Shown here piece by piece: positions 8,886 to 18,171 of a DNA stretch of 57,686 bases. The number at the start of each line of letters is the position of its first letter. Within the stretch, counting starts at the first letter, position 1. The notes beneath the pieces are model-generated. The model did no database searches, had not been told where the DNA came from, and saw nothing but the letters and a program-made list of their open reading frames with translations. The stretch lies in assembly GCA_021777225.1 (NCBI GenBank), contig JAJYDQ010000018.1:1-57686 (forward strand), given 5' to 3'. Position numbers and translations under genes: made by a program. This stretch comes from Deltaproteobacteria bacterium (GTDB lineage Bacteria; Desulfobacterota; Desulfomonilia; Desulfomonilales; Desulfomonilaceae).

Positions 8886-9175
8886 TGTCCTTTCCCCATG
8901 AAGTAGCCAATAAATGCGGCGACTCCGGAGATTGCGGTCCCAAAAGCAATGATCATCTGCCACCGAAGGTTCTGGGAAGCTTGAGTATGTTTACGGTTTT
9001 CTTCGTGACCGATCTGTATGGCCTGTTTTAGCTCGGTCTCCTGAACTCGAGTGAGCATGTCGGTCATTTGCGTTGAGAGGCGATCCACTGTTTCCCTGAT
9101 ATGCCCAAGGACCGTATTGACGTGGTTGAAACGTTCTTCGAGCCATTTGTGTTGAATATCGACTGATTCGGTCAT
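8882..9175 (-). CDS. XhlA-like coiled-coil protein with C-terminal TM
   Basis: A 97-residue protein starting MTESVDIQHK; AGGAAAC precedes this ATG, and an upstream in-frame start has no better site. Residues 1-65 form a heptad-rich helix (LEERFNHVNTVL, IRETVDRLSTQM), followed by a C-terminal hydrophobic segment (MIIAFGTAISGVAAFIGYFM). This is the build of XhlA-type haemolysin-like proteins in prophage lysis modules. It directly follows the scaffold-like gene, where a capsid gene would be expected. Confidence 0.55.
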   Translation of the reverse strand: MTESVDIQHKWLEERFNHVNTVLGHIRETVDRLSTQMTDMLTRVQETELKQAIQIGHEENRKHTQASQNLRWQMIIAFGTAISGVAAFIGYFMGKGQ

Positions 9176-9260
9176 GGTTGTTCTGTTTCCTGTATAAAGA
9201 GCGAGGATTGTCATTTCGAACCCCTACTGGTTTGAGATGACACGTCAGCGGTGTTGTTGA

Positions 9261-10010
9261 TCACATTTTAGTTTTCTTCAACGCTGCGAACATTTCATCG
9301 AGGTTCCTCGCCTGCTTGAAAGCGCGAGTGAGGTCCCTGTCCTGGTCAGGCGTTTCCATGGGTCGGCCTCCGGATTCAGTAGTCGCCCGAGTGCGGACTT
9401 CCCGCAGCGCCGCTGACTTGTGAATGGCGGCCTTACGCGCTTTGGTCTCAATGGACTTAAGGAAATTGGCCGCCTCTTTTGGCTCGACGCCTCTGTCCCG
9501 CACCAGGAATTCGAGTTCACTCCGAAAGCTTTTCAACGAATTGTGAGAGGGGTCTTCCAGGAAGTCGTCCATAAGGCGGTTAAACTGTTCACGAGCCCCA
9601 AAGGCTTCATAGATTTTTTGGTCCATGAGTTTTGCGAGGTCGTCCCGAGCTTTACCCACGAGCATGGCCGTGCCCTGAAATGGGTCAGATTGGTAATTTT
9701 CTCTGGTTTTTCTGATAAAATCGTCTTCAGACGCCCGGTTGGCGGAGTCAAGTTCACGATCAAAGATCTTTTTGAAGAGGTTTCTGGTTTCGGCGAGTTC
9801 CGCCTTTGTTTCGAGCGACTGTTTGAGCAGGTCGCGTATTGCGGAATTTGTATCAGGTTCAGGGGTGTTTTGAGGCTGAACGGAGCTTGTCGGAAGAGCG
9901 TCGTCATCTGATGGGTCCGGGCCCGGCGCCCCAGAAAGCGTTTCGGGACCGGCAAGTAGTTCGTCCGGTGTGATTGTGTCCTGTTCCGTGAAAAGTTTTT
10001 CTTCGTCCAT
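9261..10010 (-). CDS. Scaffold-like acidic/helical protein
   Basis: A 249-residue protein starting MDEEKLFTEQ. GGAGGACACT lies directly before ATG at 10010; the frame could begin 12 bases earlier, but that ATG is part of the ribosome site. The first 60 residues are acidic and Pro/Ser-rich, the remainder is charged and helical, and the end is basic (MFAALKKTKM). Length, charge profile and position directly after the portal gene match phage scaffolding proteins, which guide capsid assembly and then leave. No capsid gene follows it here. Confidence 0.45.
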   Translation of the reverse strand: MDEEKLFTEQDTITPDELLAGPETLSGAPGPDPSDDDALPTSSVQPQNTPEPDTNSAIRDLLKQSLETKAELAETRNLFKKIFDRELDSANRASEDDFIRKTRENYQSDPFQGTAMLVGKARDDLAKLMDQKIYEAFGAREQFNRLMDDFLEDPSHNSLKSFRSELEFLVRDRGVEPKEAANFLKSIETKARKAAIHKSAALREVRTRATTESGGRPMETPDQDRDLTRAFKQARNLDEMFAALKKTKM

Positions 10011-10054
10011 AGTGTCCTCCAATGTTGTTTTTTGTGATTTCGAACGTATTGAAA

Positions 10055-10177
10055 CCCATAGCGTTGCTATGGGCTATTTTGTGTGACCCCTCCGGGGTCA
10101 GGGGTTATTAGTGATAAGTTGAATCCTCAATAGCCCTGTAAGGGCGGCGTCAAAATAGCCCACGGCATGGCCGTGGG
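10055..10177. repeat. Composite palindromic repeat (REPIN-like), copy 5
   Basis: Hairpins A-B-C-D in standard order with a private linker, between the scaffold-like and portal genes. A family-2 half element (10190-10223) lies directly beside it. Confidence 0.8.
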
Positions 10178-10263
10178 TATAAGGCCTGGTTAGATTTCTC
10201 GTCGCAATGCTCCTCGAAATGACAATGGGAGCAATTCGTCGAGATGACATGTAATTAGCATCA

Positions 10264-12285
10264 TCATTTAGGCTGGGCGCTCATTTGTAAGAATTGCGCG
10301 AGAGTGTTGAGGTCATCAGGGTATGAGCCCAGTGGCCCGCCATTTAGACCGAGTGGCGCTGGATCACCGACGCGACTTGAATCGGACGCCTCAAATCCGT
10401 TGGTTAGAAAACCATTGTGTCCGGATGGGGCATCAAGGTCAGGTTGTGTACGTGTGAATACTCGATCTACGGCGTCTATGCCGAGTAGGTCGAGATATCT
10501 CTTGATCAACTCGGAAAAGGATACACGCACTCCTTCTTCAGCAAGTATCGGAGTGAATTTGGCCAGGGTAGGCAAGGCCCGCTCGATACTCTGGGCTTTG
10601 GCGATACGGGTTGAATCCTGGCGTGTGACCGTTGCGACCACACTGTATCTGCCGGACTGAATTTCATCAGCGGTTACCGTTAGCGGGATATCAATCCCGT
10701 TATGATCACGTACAGCAATTATCTGGTCCTCGATAAGAAATTGCTGGATCATTGAGAGAGCGAGTTTCCCCAATGGCTCAACGAAACTCCTTGCAAACAG
10801 GTCCGCCCGTGTGGCGAATGTGTTCATTGCGGATTCCTGCAGGATGTGGGCTTCGGTAGCTGTTTTGTCCCTGGAAGAAACGCCAAGCGTGGAATCAGAA
10901 ATACTGGTCCGTTTTTCGAGAAGGATGTTGAGATAATTGATGAGAGAATTAACCTCAGCCTGCGGGAAACCCATTGAAGGAAACGGGCGGATATCGTCCG
11001 GGTCGTCTACGAGCCAAACTTTTCCCGGATATACAAAGTCATCCTCATCTGAAAGCGCCCTGGCGGCCGAAGATCCCCGTCGGGCCACCAGCATGGCGTT
11101 GGCTGTAAGCCTTGCGTTGTCCTGGGATTGACTGAGAAACTGGGAAATGGAATGAATCAGGTCGAGATTGGTCTCGACGGCGCCCAACCCGAGCGGGCCG
11201 GGTATCTGCGTGTAATGGGCGCATATGAAAGGGCGCAGACCGGACCATAGGGCCGGGGAATCGGCTATTCTTATTATAAGGCCGTTATCGATAGAGTCCG
11301 CGCCGGGTTCAGTGACAATAGCGCAAATGATTTCCTGGTTTCCTTGAGGCATGGGAATATGACCGTGCCATTCCCATATTGAAAACCGGGCGCCTTCTTG
11401 AGCGCCTTCCTGAAGCGATAAACCGGCCGTATTGTGAGGCGACCCGAGCGAACCTGCCGGGGGAGCAGTGGAGGGGGTAGATTCACTCCAATGTTCCGTG
11501 AATTCCTTACGGTTCACATTGTAAACACCGAGATCAAACATCTCGATTATGTCATCGTACGATTTATCGACAATATGGCCGATTCCTGAATGACGCTGAA
11601 CATCATTATGAGTGGCCTGCCAGTCTATGAGGATACGGTCCAGAGGAATAAGTTCAATGAACGGGCAGTCAAACTGTTCGGTTCGTTCTTCTATTATACT
11701 TGAGGAGTTGCGGTCCCATCGTCTTGAAGCGCATGGGCGCCACCTCCACGAGATTTTTGCGAAAACAGTCCCGTACAGGCAGAGGCTCTGGAGGGCTTCA
11801 TACATTCTGGCGTGGACGTGGCCCTGGGCGAGCCTTTTTGTGAGGAGTTCCTGAAGCTTGAATGATGTTGGGTATCTGGTGTCCGCTGTGGTTTCATAGT
11901 AAGATTCTTCAGGAATTACAGTAAGCCATTCCGGGCCGTTAAAGATGGATTGATATGTCCTGTCGGTCCATGTGTCCACAATGTAAGAAGGGGAGAGGAT
12001 TATATCCGACTGCCAGTTTCTGGAAACCGTCGACTTCTCGTCGCCAGCGCCTGACGATTCAGGGAATGCGGCCCCAGTATTTTCGCGGGCGTTCCAGGAT
12101 GAAAGGTCACGTCGGTTGTGGTAAAGGTCTTCGAGGAGTTTCCATTTGTTGATTCGTGTTTGAGTAAATTCCCGGGAACTCCTTATCCATGGCCTCAAAT
12201 GTTCGAGCGCCGCCTGAGCGAGTTTCTCGAGATCATCATTGGCTACGCCATCTTCAATTGCCCTATTATGGGAAAACCGTTCCAT
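10264..12285 (-). CDS. Phage portal protein (podovirus-type)
   Basis: A 673-residue protein. The N-terminal third contains LYHNRRDLSSWN and a conserved-looking core with Trp-rich strands. The middle has RPFICAHYTQIPGPLGLGAVETNLDL and then QSQDNARLTANAMLVARRG. The later part has DKTATEAHILQESAMNTFATR and a helix-rich C-terminus. These are hallmarks of dodecameric portals of podovirus and P22-like phages, which form the DNA channel at one capsid vertex and the tail docking site. It is intact. The terminase that normally precedes it is absent; cellular genes lie upstream instead. Confidence 0.8.
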   Translation of the reverse strand: MERFSHNRAIEDGVANDDLEKLAQAALEHLRPWIRSSREFTQTRINKWKLLEDLYHNRRDLSSWNARENTGAAFPESSGAGDEKSTVSRNWQSDIILSPSYIVDTWTDRTYQSIFNGPEWLTVIPEESYYETTADTRYPTSFKLQELLTKRLAQGHVHARMYEALQSLCLYGTVFAKISWRWRPCASRRWDRNSSSIIEERTEQFDCPFIELIPLDRILIDWQATHNDVQRHSGIGHIVDKSYDDIIEMFDLGVYNVNRKEFTEHWSESTPSTAPPAGSLGSPHNTAGLSLQEGAQEGARFSIWEWHGHIPMPQGNQEIICAIVTEPGADSIDNGLIIRIADSPALWSGLRPFICAHYTQIPGPLGLGAVETNLDLIHSISQFLSQSQDNARLTANAMLVARRGSSAARALSDEDDFVYPGKVWLVDDPDDIRPFPSMGFPQAEVNSLINYLNILLEKRTSISDSTLGVSSRDKTATEAHILQESAMNTFATRADLFARSFVEPLGKLALSMIQQFLIEDQIIAVRDHNGIDIPLTVTADEIQSGRYSVVATVTRQDSTRIAKAQSIERALPTLAKFTPILAEEGVRVSFSELIKRYLDLLGIDAVDRVFTRTQPDLDAPSGHNGFLTNGFEASDSSRVGDPAPLGLNGGPLGSYPDDLNTLAQFLQMSAQPK

Positions 12286-12322
12286 TTTGATATTTCATCC
12301 TCGTTTTACAAGCGTCACTGAA

Positions 12323-12595
12323 TCATTTCGAACGGAGCGGGAAATCCACAGCAGGGCATGAGATATTCTCCGCTTCATTGGCGCTGGATGGGGAGCAGAG
12401 TTTGTCGAAGGTCTTCCGGCGAGCTATCCGCCAGAATTCGGAATTTTCTATAAGTTTGGAATGTTCAGGAAAATCCTGATCAAAATTGTACTTGCTTACT
12501 GTAAGCGTTTGAAGTTCCTGACGGGTAAGTGTTTGGAGTTTTTTCCTTTCATGAGTGGGTTCCAGCTCTATCGCCGGTGACAGAATCATTATCAT
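12323..12595 (-). CDS. Small protein whose C-terminus is encoded by a repeat
   Basis: A 90-residue open frame of unknown function, preceded by AAAGGGGGC before ATG at 12595 (a second ATG lies two codons later). Residues 20-70 are charged and could be helical. The last dozen codons (ISCPAVDFPLRSK) and the stop fall in a family-2 repeat, so the natural C-terminus may have been replaced by insertion. It is the first gene of the phage-like block in transcription order. It could be a non-functional remnant. Confidence 0.4.
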   Translation of the reverse strand: MIMILSPAIELEPTHERKKLQTLTRQELQTLTVSKYNFDQDFPEHSKLIENSEFWRIARRKTFDKLCSPSSANEAENISCPAVDFPLRSK

Positions 12596-12907
12596 GCCCC
12601 CTTTCGCAGAAGCCTGTTCAGGTAGAAGATTAATCTGTTTGGTGAAAATGAATCTTTGGGAATGTGAGATGTGTCTCGTGGTTCCTGATATCAGTATGTA
12701 AGATCGGAATCAGGGGGTCAACGACTCATTGGAAAAGGTCGGGGATGGTCGATCATGTCGCCCACGGGATGATGTCCGGTGTGGGCGCAAATATAGGGGC
12801 GCCAATTTATGTCATTTCGAAAGCCGTGAGAAATCTATAGGCGGGGGATACACGCGGCAATCCCCCCGGTGTTACCGGGGGAAGCCGCGGCGTTGGTCAC
12901 ACCTTGC
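12596..12907. other. Gene-free gap at the border of the phage-like block
   Basis: No gene is seen. A family-2 repeat fragment (12809-12839) and a GC-rich palindrome (12862-12881, CCCCCCGGTGTTACCGGGGG) lie at the border with the housekeeping genes. No attachment site or integrase is recognisable. Confidence 0.6.
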
Positions 12908-13429
12908 CTACCTGATTGCAAATGTCAGGCGTCGGGCAAGTTTATCATCCAGAAAAAGTTCTACTTTCCAGAGGCCGGGTTTATGATTAAAAAGCTCTTC
13001 CGCAGGCATTGACATGATCCTCATTGTCCCTTTCGGATTTCGATTCATGCCTTTCTTGCTTTCTTTCTGGCTGTCATATGTCTCACGGATTTTTCTGAAT
13101 TCAACATTTGAAGGGTCATACCAGATAGATTCAGCGGTATAATGGTTAGTTTCATTGCGTGGGGTAAAACAGAGATTTACAGAACTATGGACATTATGGT
13201 CAAAACTTTCCTTGGGGCCAATTGCAGAACCTGGCGAAAGATAAGCGTCTTTGACGAGATAGTAATATTCATCCGCGGATGAATGTTCTATGCCCTTCCA
13301 TTTCCCAAGGTTGATCATACCACATCCGGCAAGCCAGCAAACCAGAAAGAGCGAAAGTAAAGGGACCCATAAAGTGAGTAAGCCCCTTTCTGAAGGAATA
13401 ATTCGTCTCAAGATCGATCGCTTTTTCAT
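12908..13429 (-). CDS. Putative lipoprotein
   Basis: A 173-residue protein starting MKKRSILRRI with GAGGGATTG directly upstream. The N-terminus is basic, followed by a hydrophobic stretch and the lipobox LAGCG, so it should be lipid-anchored in the envelope. The C-terminal domain (PGLWKVELFLDDKLARRLTF) is reminiscent of beta-sandwich periplasmic domains. It lies 8 bases after the acetyltransferase gene and is probably co-transcribed with it. No further function can be assigned. Confidence 0.65.
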   Translation of the reverse strand: MKKRSILRRIIPSERGLLTLWVPLLSLFLVCWLAGCGMINLGKWKGIEHSSADEYYYLVKDAYLSPGSAIGPKESFDHNVHSSVNLCFTPRNETNHYTAESIWYDPSNVEFRKIRETYDSQKESKKGMNRNPKGTMRIMSMPAEELFNHKPGLWKVELFLDDKLARRLTFAIR

Positions 13430-13436
13430 CAATCCC

Positions 13437-13919
13437 TCATTTTGTATCCGGATCGGAACCATGGTTGGGCTCCATGACCATTGCGACTTCATCACATTCA
13501 GGAAACTTGGGACATTTAACACAATCCGCCCAGATTTTGTGGGGCAAAAGGCCCTTATCCATTAAAGAAAAGCCCATCTTGTTAAAAAGATTCACTCGAT
13601 AGGTTAACACAAAAACCTTCTTTATGCCCAGTGTGCGTGATTCTTCAATCAGGGTCTCAATTAATTTTCTGCCGACGCCTTTACCTTGGCGCTGAGACTG
13701 AACAGCGACGGACCGGACCTCCGCAAGGTCTTCCCAGACAATACGAAGGGCTCCACAGCCTATAATTTCGCCGGTATCATCATCGACAGCGACAGAAAAA
13801 TCCCGGATCTGTGAATACAGGTCTGCAATGGCGCGTGCCAGCAGATGGCCACCTTTAGCCTGTTCAGAGATCAATGCGTGGATTTTTTTGACATCCTTCA
13901 AAGAAGCCTTTCTTATCAA
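13437..13919 (-). CDS. ArgA-like GNAT N-acetyltransferase
   Basis: A 160-residue GNAT protein. The acetyl-CoA loop is visible (VRSVAVQSQRQGKGVGRKLI), preceded by IIGCGALRIVWEDLAEV. The C-terminal LPHKIW.DC..CPKFPECDE segment is characteristic of the short, stand-alone ArgA-type enzymes found in many anaerobes. That family acetylates glutamate at the first step of arginine biosynthesis. It lacks the amino acid kinase domain of classical ArgA. It directly follows recN with almost no gap. The family is well supported; the substrate is inferred from the family. Confidence 0.8.
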   Translation of the reverse strand: MIRKASLKDVKKIHALISEQAKGGHLLARAIADLYSQIRDFSVAVDDDTGEIIGCGALRIVWEDLAEVRSVAVQSQRQGKGVGRKLIETLIEESRTLGIKKVFVLTYRVNLFNKMGFSLMDKGLLPHKIWADCVKCPKFPECDEVAMVMEPNHGSDPDTK

Positions 13920-13920
13920 A

Positions 13921-15600
13921 TCATGGACCTTTCGTGTTTTGTCTTACCAGTTTTCTAACGTGTTCACGGATTGGGGCTGAGTCTTCCGACGCCCCCAACA
14001 TTCGAGTAAGTTCCTTCACCCGTTCTTCCCGATCAAGAGAAGTGGCATGGATAGAAGTCCTGCCTTGTTTCACGAACTTTCCGACAGCAAGATGGTTGTC
14101 CGCTCTAGCGGCTATCTGGTGCAGATGGGTGATACAAATTGTTTGTTGACGTTTTGCGACACGAGAGAGCCTCGCCCCTACCGCTACTGCGGTGTGGCCT
14201 CCAATACCCGCGTCAACTTCATCAAATACGAGGGTGCTGGCCTGTTGTTCTGCGTCTTCAGTTTCAAGGGCCTTTAATGCGAGCATGACACGGGACAATT
14301 CACCGCCGGACGCTATCGCGGCGAGAGGCCTCTCTGTCTCTCCAGGATTGGAAGCAAGAAAGAACTCAACATTTTCAATTCCTTCAGCGCCAAACTTTTC
14401 CCTGGGAAGCTCTTTGAATCTAACAGAGAACTTTGCGTCACTCATAGCGAGGTCGTCAAGCTCCTTTTTCATGGAGACTTCAAGGCGACTAGCGGCCTCA
14501 CGCCTCTTTTTGGAGAGATTTTCAGCTTCTGTCAGGAAATCTCTTTGAGCCTCATCAAATCGCTTTTCACATTCCTTAAGAGAATTTTCAGCGTCCATCA
14601 CCAGCGAGACTTCGGCCGACAGCGACTGGAGACGATTTATGAGATACTCAATATCACCCCCATACTTCCTTTTCAATTTTTTGAGGCTCGTAAGGCGTTC
14701 CTCTATCTGTTCAAGTCTTACAGGGTCATCGTGAGTATTCTCCGAGACATTACGCAACTCAAGGGCCACATCCTCAAGTTGATAAACCGCTCCGCTGAAA
14801 TTTTGGAGCGTTTCATCCATTTTAGGGTAAAGAGAAACGAGGCTCTGAATCCATTTCTTAATTTCCGAGAGGTTTGAAATCACGCTGCCTGATTTAGAGT
14901 AAAGACGTTGATAGCTTTCGTAAGCTTTTTCACGTATCTGGACGGCTTTTCTCAAAACATCCCGTTCCTGTTCCAGTTCCTGCTCTTCATTGACTTTCAG
15001 GTTGGCCCTGGTAAGTTCCTGGACAACAAACCTGTTTTCAGAAGCCTCAGTTTCGAGCGCAAGAAGTTTACGTTTCAGTGTAGCCAGTTCATCAGATGCC
15101 TTACGGGAAACGTGGTAGAGCCGCTCGACCTTTTTCCGTTGCCTCTGAAGATGCGCAGACCGGTCAAGTATTTCAATATGTTCGTCGGGATTCAGCAGGA
15201 CGTGACTTTCGTGCTGGCCAAAAACTGTAACAAGACGGTTTCCAAGGGTTTCAACCATGGCCAGCGTAGCGCTATGTCCGTTTATGGAGCATTTCGAGCG
15301 GCCGCTCAGATTAATCCGACGCGATATCACCAACTCAGCGGGCCCGCCTGGTTCGAGTTCAAGGTCATCGGGCAGGGCGGAAGGGTCCTGAATTTCAAAG
15401 AAGGCTTCGACCCTTGCTTCCTGAGCCCCAGACCTTATCATGTCTCCACTGGCCTTTGCCCCGAGAACAAGACCGAGGGCGCCAATCAGAATGGACTTCC
15501 CCGCTCCGGTCTCACCGGTCAGAACGTTAAAACCTTCCTGAAATTCAACCTCGATCTCATCGATAATCGCAAAGTTATTTATTCTTAAATACCTTAGCAT
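13921..15600 (-). CDS. recN: DNA repair protein RecN
   Basis: A 559-residue SMC-like ATPase. Walker A GETGAGKS is at residues 29-36, a central coiled coil covers roughly 150-360, and Walker B LVFDEVDAGIGG lies near 460. RecN binds DNA ends and aids recombinational double-strand break repair in the cytoplasm. The start MLRYLRINNFAII at 15600 matches the family N-terminus; a TTG 22 codons upstream is also open but adds an untypical extension. It lies downstream of nadK on the same strand, a common bacterial pairing. Confidence 0.92.
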   Translation of the reverse strand: MLRYLRINNFAIIDEIEVEFQEGFNVLTGETGAGKSILIGALGLVLGAKASGDMIRSGAQEARVEAFFEIQDPSALPDDLELEPGGPAELVISRRINLSGRSKCSINGHSATLAMVETLGNRLVTVFGQHESHVLLNPDEHIEILDRSAHLQRQRKKVERLYHVSRKASDELATLKRKLLALETEASENRFVVQELTRANLKVNEEQELEQERDVLRKAVQIREKAYESYQRLYSKSGSVISNLSEIKKWIQSLVSLYPKMDETLQNFSGAVYQLEDVALELRNVSENTHDDPVRLEQIEERLTSLKKLKRKYGGDIEYLINRLQSLSAEVSLVMDAENSLKECEKRFDEAQRDFLTEAENLSKKRREAASRLEVSMKKELDDLAMSDAKFSVRFKELPREKFGAEGIENVEFFLASNPGETERPLAAIASGGELSRVMLALKALETEDAEQQASTLVFDEVDAGIGGHTAVAVGARLSRVAKRQQTICITHLHQIAARADNHLAVGKFVKQGRTSIHATSLDREERVKELTRMLGASEDSAPIREHVRKLVRQNTKGP

Positions 15601-15686
15601 GGGCTTGGGACAATCAGTTGTCTGGCTTTGTCCGGTTTGTCGATAAACACAAAATTGGCGAAACAAGGGTTCATTTTGTGTTCAGG

Positions 15687-16523
15687 TTACCGGACCAATC
15701 CGAGTTTTGCGTCAAGAGCGTCGAAATAGCCTCGCGTTCTTGATTTAACAATAACAAACGGGATCGGAGATTTTTCGATTTTGATAGCGTCTCCCAATTT
15801 CAAATCACACGAAGTACGGCCATCGATGGTGACTTTAAATGTTTCACCCCGCCGAATGACCAATTCGAGTTTTCGGTTGGACGGCAGGACCAGTGGTCGT
15901 GTAAGTCCGAAGTACGGACATATTGGTGTGATCAACATTGCTTCGACGTCGGGATGAACAAGAGGACCGCCGGCGGCATAAGAATAGGCGCTTGATCCAA
16001 CCGGTGTGGCGACGATGACCCCGTCGGCGCGGATTTCGATATCTCTGGTAGCTTCCAGTTTCACAAGAATGTCAATGATCCTCGCTACCCCGCTCCAATG
16101 GATTACAACCTCATTCAATAGCCTGATCTTGCGGTTGTCGGGGAGAGTAGCTTCGAGCATCATTCTTTCGGCCGGCAAGTAATTACCGTCAATGGCTGAT
16201 TGTACTTCCGAACATACTTCTTCGGGTGATATCTCGGCAAGAAAGCCGACTCGACCGAGGTTAACTCCAAGGACAGGGACAGGCTTGTCGTTAAGCAACG
16301 CCGCAACCCGTAAAATTGTGCCGTCGCCTCCGAGAGCTACAATGAGATCAGACTCATCGGCTATTGAGGATGTGGAGATGACGTCCCAATTTGAAGAAAG
16401 ATTGGCAAAGGGCTCTTCGATTAACGTAACCTTTCCGGCCCTGGAAAGGATATGGGAGATCTTTTCAGCTAGAGCCAACGCCTGGGCATGTCCGCCCTTT
16501 AAAACCAGTCCGACCTTACGCAT
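15687..16523 (-). CDS. nadK: NAD kinase
   Basis: A 278-residue protein of normal length for NAD kinase, which phosphorylates NAD to NADP. The catalytic GGDGT loop is at residues 65-69. NEVVIHWSG and the second signature ADGVIVATPVGSSAYSYAAGGPLVHP are present. It heads the minus-strand run nadK-recN-acetyltransferase-lipoprotein and is divergent from rarA across a 272-base gap, which must hold both promoters. Confidence 0.93.
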   Translation of the reverse strand: MRKVGLVLKGGHAQALALAEKISHILSRAGKVTLIEEPFANLSSNWDVISTSSIADESDLIVALGGDGTILRVAALLNDKPVPVLGVNLGRVGFLAEISPEEVCSEVQSAIDGNYLPAERMMLEATLPDNRKIRLLNEVVIHWSGVARIIDILVKLEATRDIEIRADGVIVATPVGSSAYSYAAGGPLVHPDVEAMLITPICPYFGLTRPLVLPSNRKLELVIRRGETFKVTIDGRTSCDLKLGDAIKIEKSPIPFVIVKSRTRGYFDALDAKLGLVR

Positions 16524-16795
16524 GATCGCCCCACGGCACAGATAACTAAAACATTCAAATTGAGTACCATGTTTTTGGGTTAAAATCTAGAGAAATAGCC
16601 TAAATTCCCCCGGCTGGCTGATACAGCTTGATGGTCTGCGAACAATCGTATAGGCTGAAACTGAAATTATGCCATTTGGCGATCCTATGAGGAATTTGTG
16701 AAAAGCGGCGGCACGGGCTCCCCTTTAGTACTAGTGGCGCAGGGCTATAAAATTTTCGTTGGCGTCCCCGTACGGTTAACGTAGAGAGATACAGT

Positions 16796-18121
16796 ATGGA
16801 TCTTTTTGAGAACGTAAACATTTCGTCAAGTCAGCGACCGCTGGCTGACCGTATGCGACCAGTCAGCCTGGACGAATTTGTTGGTCAGGAGCGCCTGCTG
16901 GGCGCCGGCAAGGCCCTGTGTAAGGCTATTGAAGCGGGCAGGCTGTCTTCCATGCTGTTCTGGGGTCCCCCAGGGGTTGGGAAAACCACTCTCGCGCAGA
17001 TAGCCGCAAAACAGTCCGGATCAAAATTTTATTCTTTTTCGGCAGTTATGGCCGGTGTGAAAGAAATCAGGGAAGTTTCGGTAAAGGCGAAGGAAGATCT
17101 AAAGTTCTCAGGTATAAGGACCATTTTGTTCCTGGATGAAATTCACAGATTCAACAAGGCTCAACAGGATTATCTGCTTCCTCATGTTGAAAAGGGAGAC
17201 CTGATCCTGATTGGCGCCACCACTGAGAATCCAAGCTTCGAGGTCAATTCGGCGTTGCTTTCAAGGATGCGGGTTTTCATCCTTGATCCTTTGGGACCAA
17301 AAGATATTGAGACGATTATTTCGAGGGCTCTGCAGGATGCTGAGCGCGGCCTGGGCAAGATGGCTCTTGTCATGGGTGAGCGGGCCAGAGACCTGCTGGT
17401 TTCTCTGGCAGGGGGTGACGCGAGAAACACTCTTAATATACTTGAAGCCGCGGCGAACCTTTCTGAAATGAACGGTCAGAAGGAAATTGACACCGTCACT
17501 TTGCAGGAGGCGGCACAGAGACGCAGCCTCCTTTACGACAGGGCGGGTGAGGAGCATTACAATCTAATAAGCGCATTGCACAAATCGCTTCGCGATAGTG
17601 ACCCCGACGCTGGGCTTTACTGGATGGGACGCATGATTGAAGGTGGAGAGGATCCATTATACATTGCCAGGCGTCTGGTGAGGTTTGCCAGTGAGGACGT
17701 AGGACTGGCGGCCCCTCAAGCGTTGGAGCAGGCAGTGGCCGCGTATCAGGCGTGCAGGTTTATCGGTCTTCCCGAATGCGCCCTGGCGTTAGCTCAGGTT
17801 GTGGTTTATCTGGCGATGGCCCCCAAATCTAATTCACTGGAAGCAGCTTATATAGATATAAAGGAAGAAATCAGGAAATCCGGCTCCCTGCCGACCCCGT
17901 TACATATCAGAAACGCCCCGACAAATTTTATGAAAAACATCGGATATGGCAAGGGTTATAAATACGCTCACGATTTCCCGGGCGCTGTCGTGGAACAGGA
18001 GCACATGCCTGATGAGTTGAAGGGTAGAAGATTTTATTATCCTGTGGACAGGGGTTTTGAAAAAAATCTGAAGGAACGTTTGGACGTAAAACGTGATCTA
18101 AAAGATCAAAACGACACATGA
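16796..18121 (+). CDS. rarA: Replication-associated recombination protein RarA/MgsA
   Basis: A 441-residue AAA+ ATPase of the RarA (MgsA) family. Walker A GPPGVGKTT is at about 57-65, Walker B FLDEIHRFNKAQQD near 110, sensor region GATTENPSFEVN, and the family C-terminal domain is present (DAGLYWMGRMIEGGEDPLYIARRL). RarA acts at stalled replication forks. GAGAGA lies upstream of the ATG. Full length. Confidence 0.93.
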   Translation: MDLFENVNISSSQRPLADRMRPVSLDEFVGQERLLGAGKALCKAIEAGRLSSMLFWGPPGVGKTTLAQIAAKQSGSKFYSFSAVMAGVKEIREVSVKAKEDLKFSGIRTILFLDEIHRFNKAQQDYLLPHVEKGDLILIGATTENPSFEVNSALLSRMRVFILDPLGPKDIETIISRALQDAERGLGKMALVMGERARDLLVSLAGGDARNTLNILEAAANLSEMNGQKEIDTVTLQEAAQRRSLLYDRAGEEHYNLISALHKSLRDSDPDAGLYWMGRMIEGGEDPLYIARRLVRFASEDVGLAAPQALEQAVAAYQACRFIGLPECALALAQVVVYLAMAPKSNSLEAAYIDIKEEIRKSGSLPTPLHIRNAPTNFMKNIGYGKGYKYAHDFPGAVVEQEHMPDELKGRRFYYPVDRGFEKNLKERLDVKRDLKDQNDT

Positions 18122-18171
18122 CAATTTTGAGATCAATTGAATTGTTATAGAACAGATACGAATTGAATTTT

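Noticed and set aside
537-10177. The GC-rich hairpins as rho-independent terminators of each phage-like gene
   Set aside because: They occur as ordered multi-hairpin elements without T tracts and in both orientations, which fits mobile repeats better than terminators.
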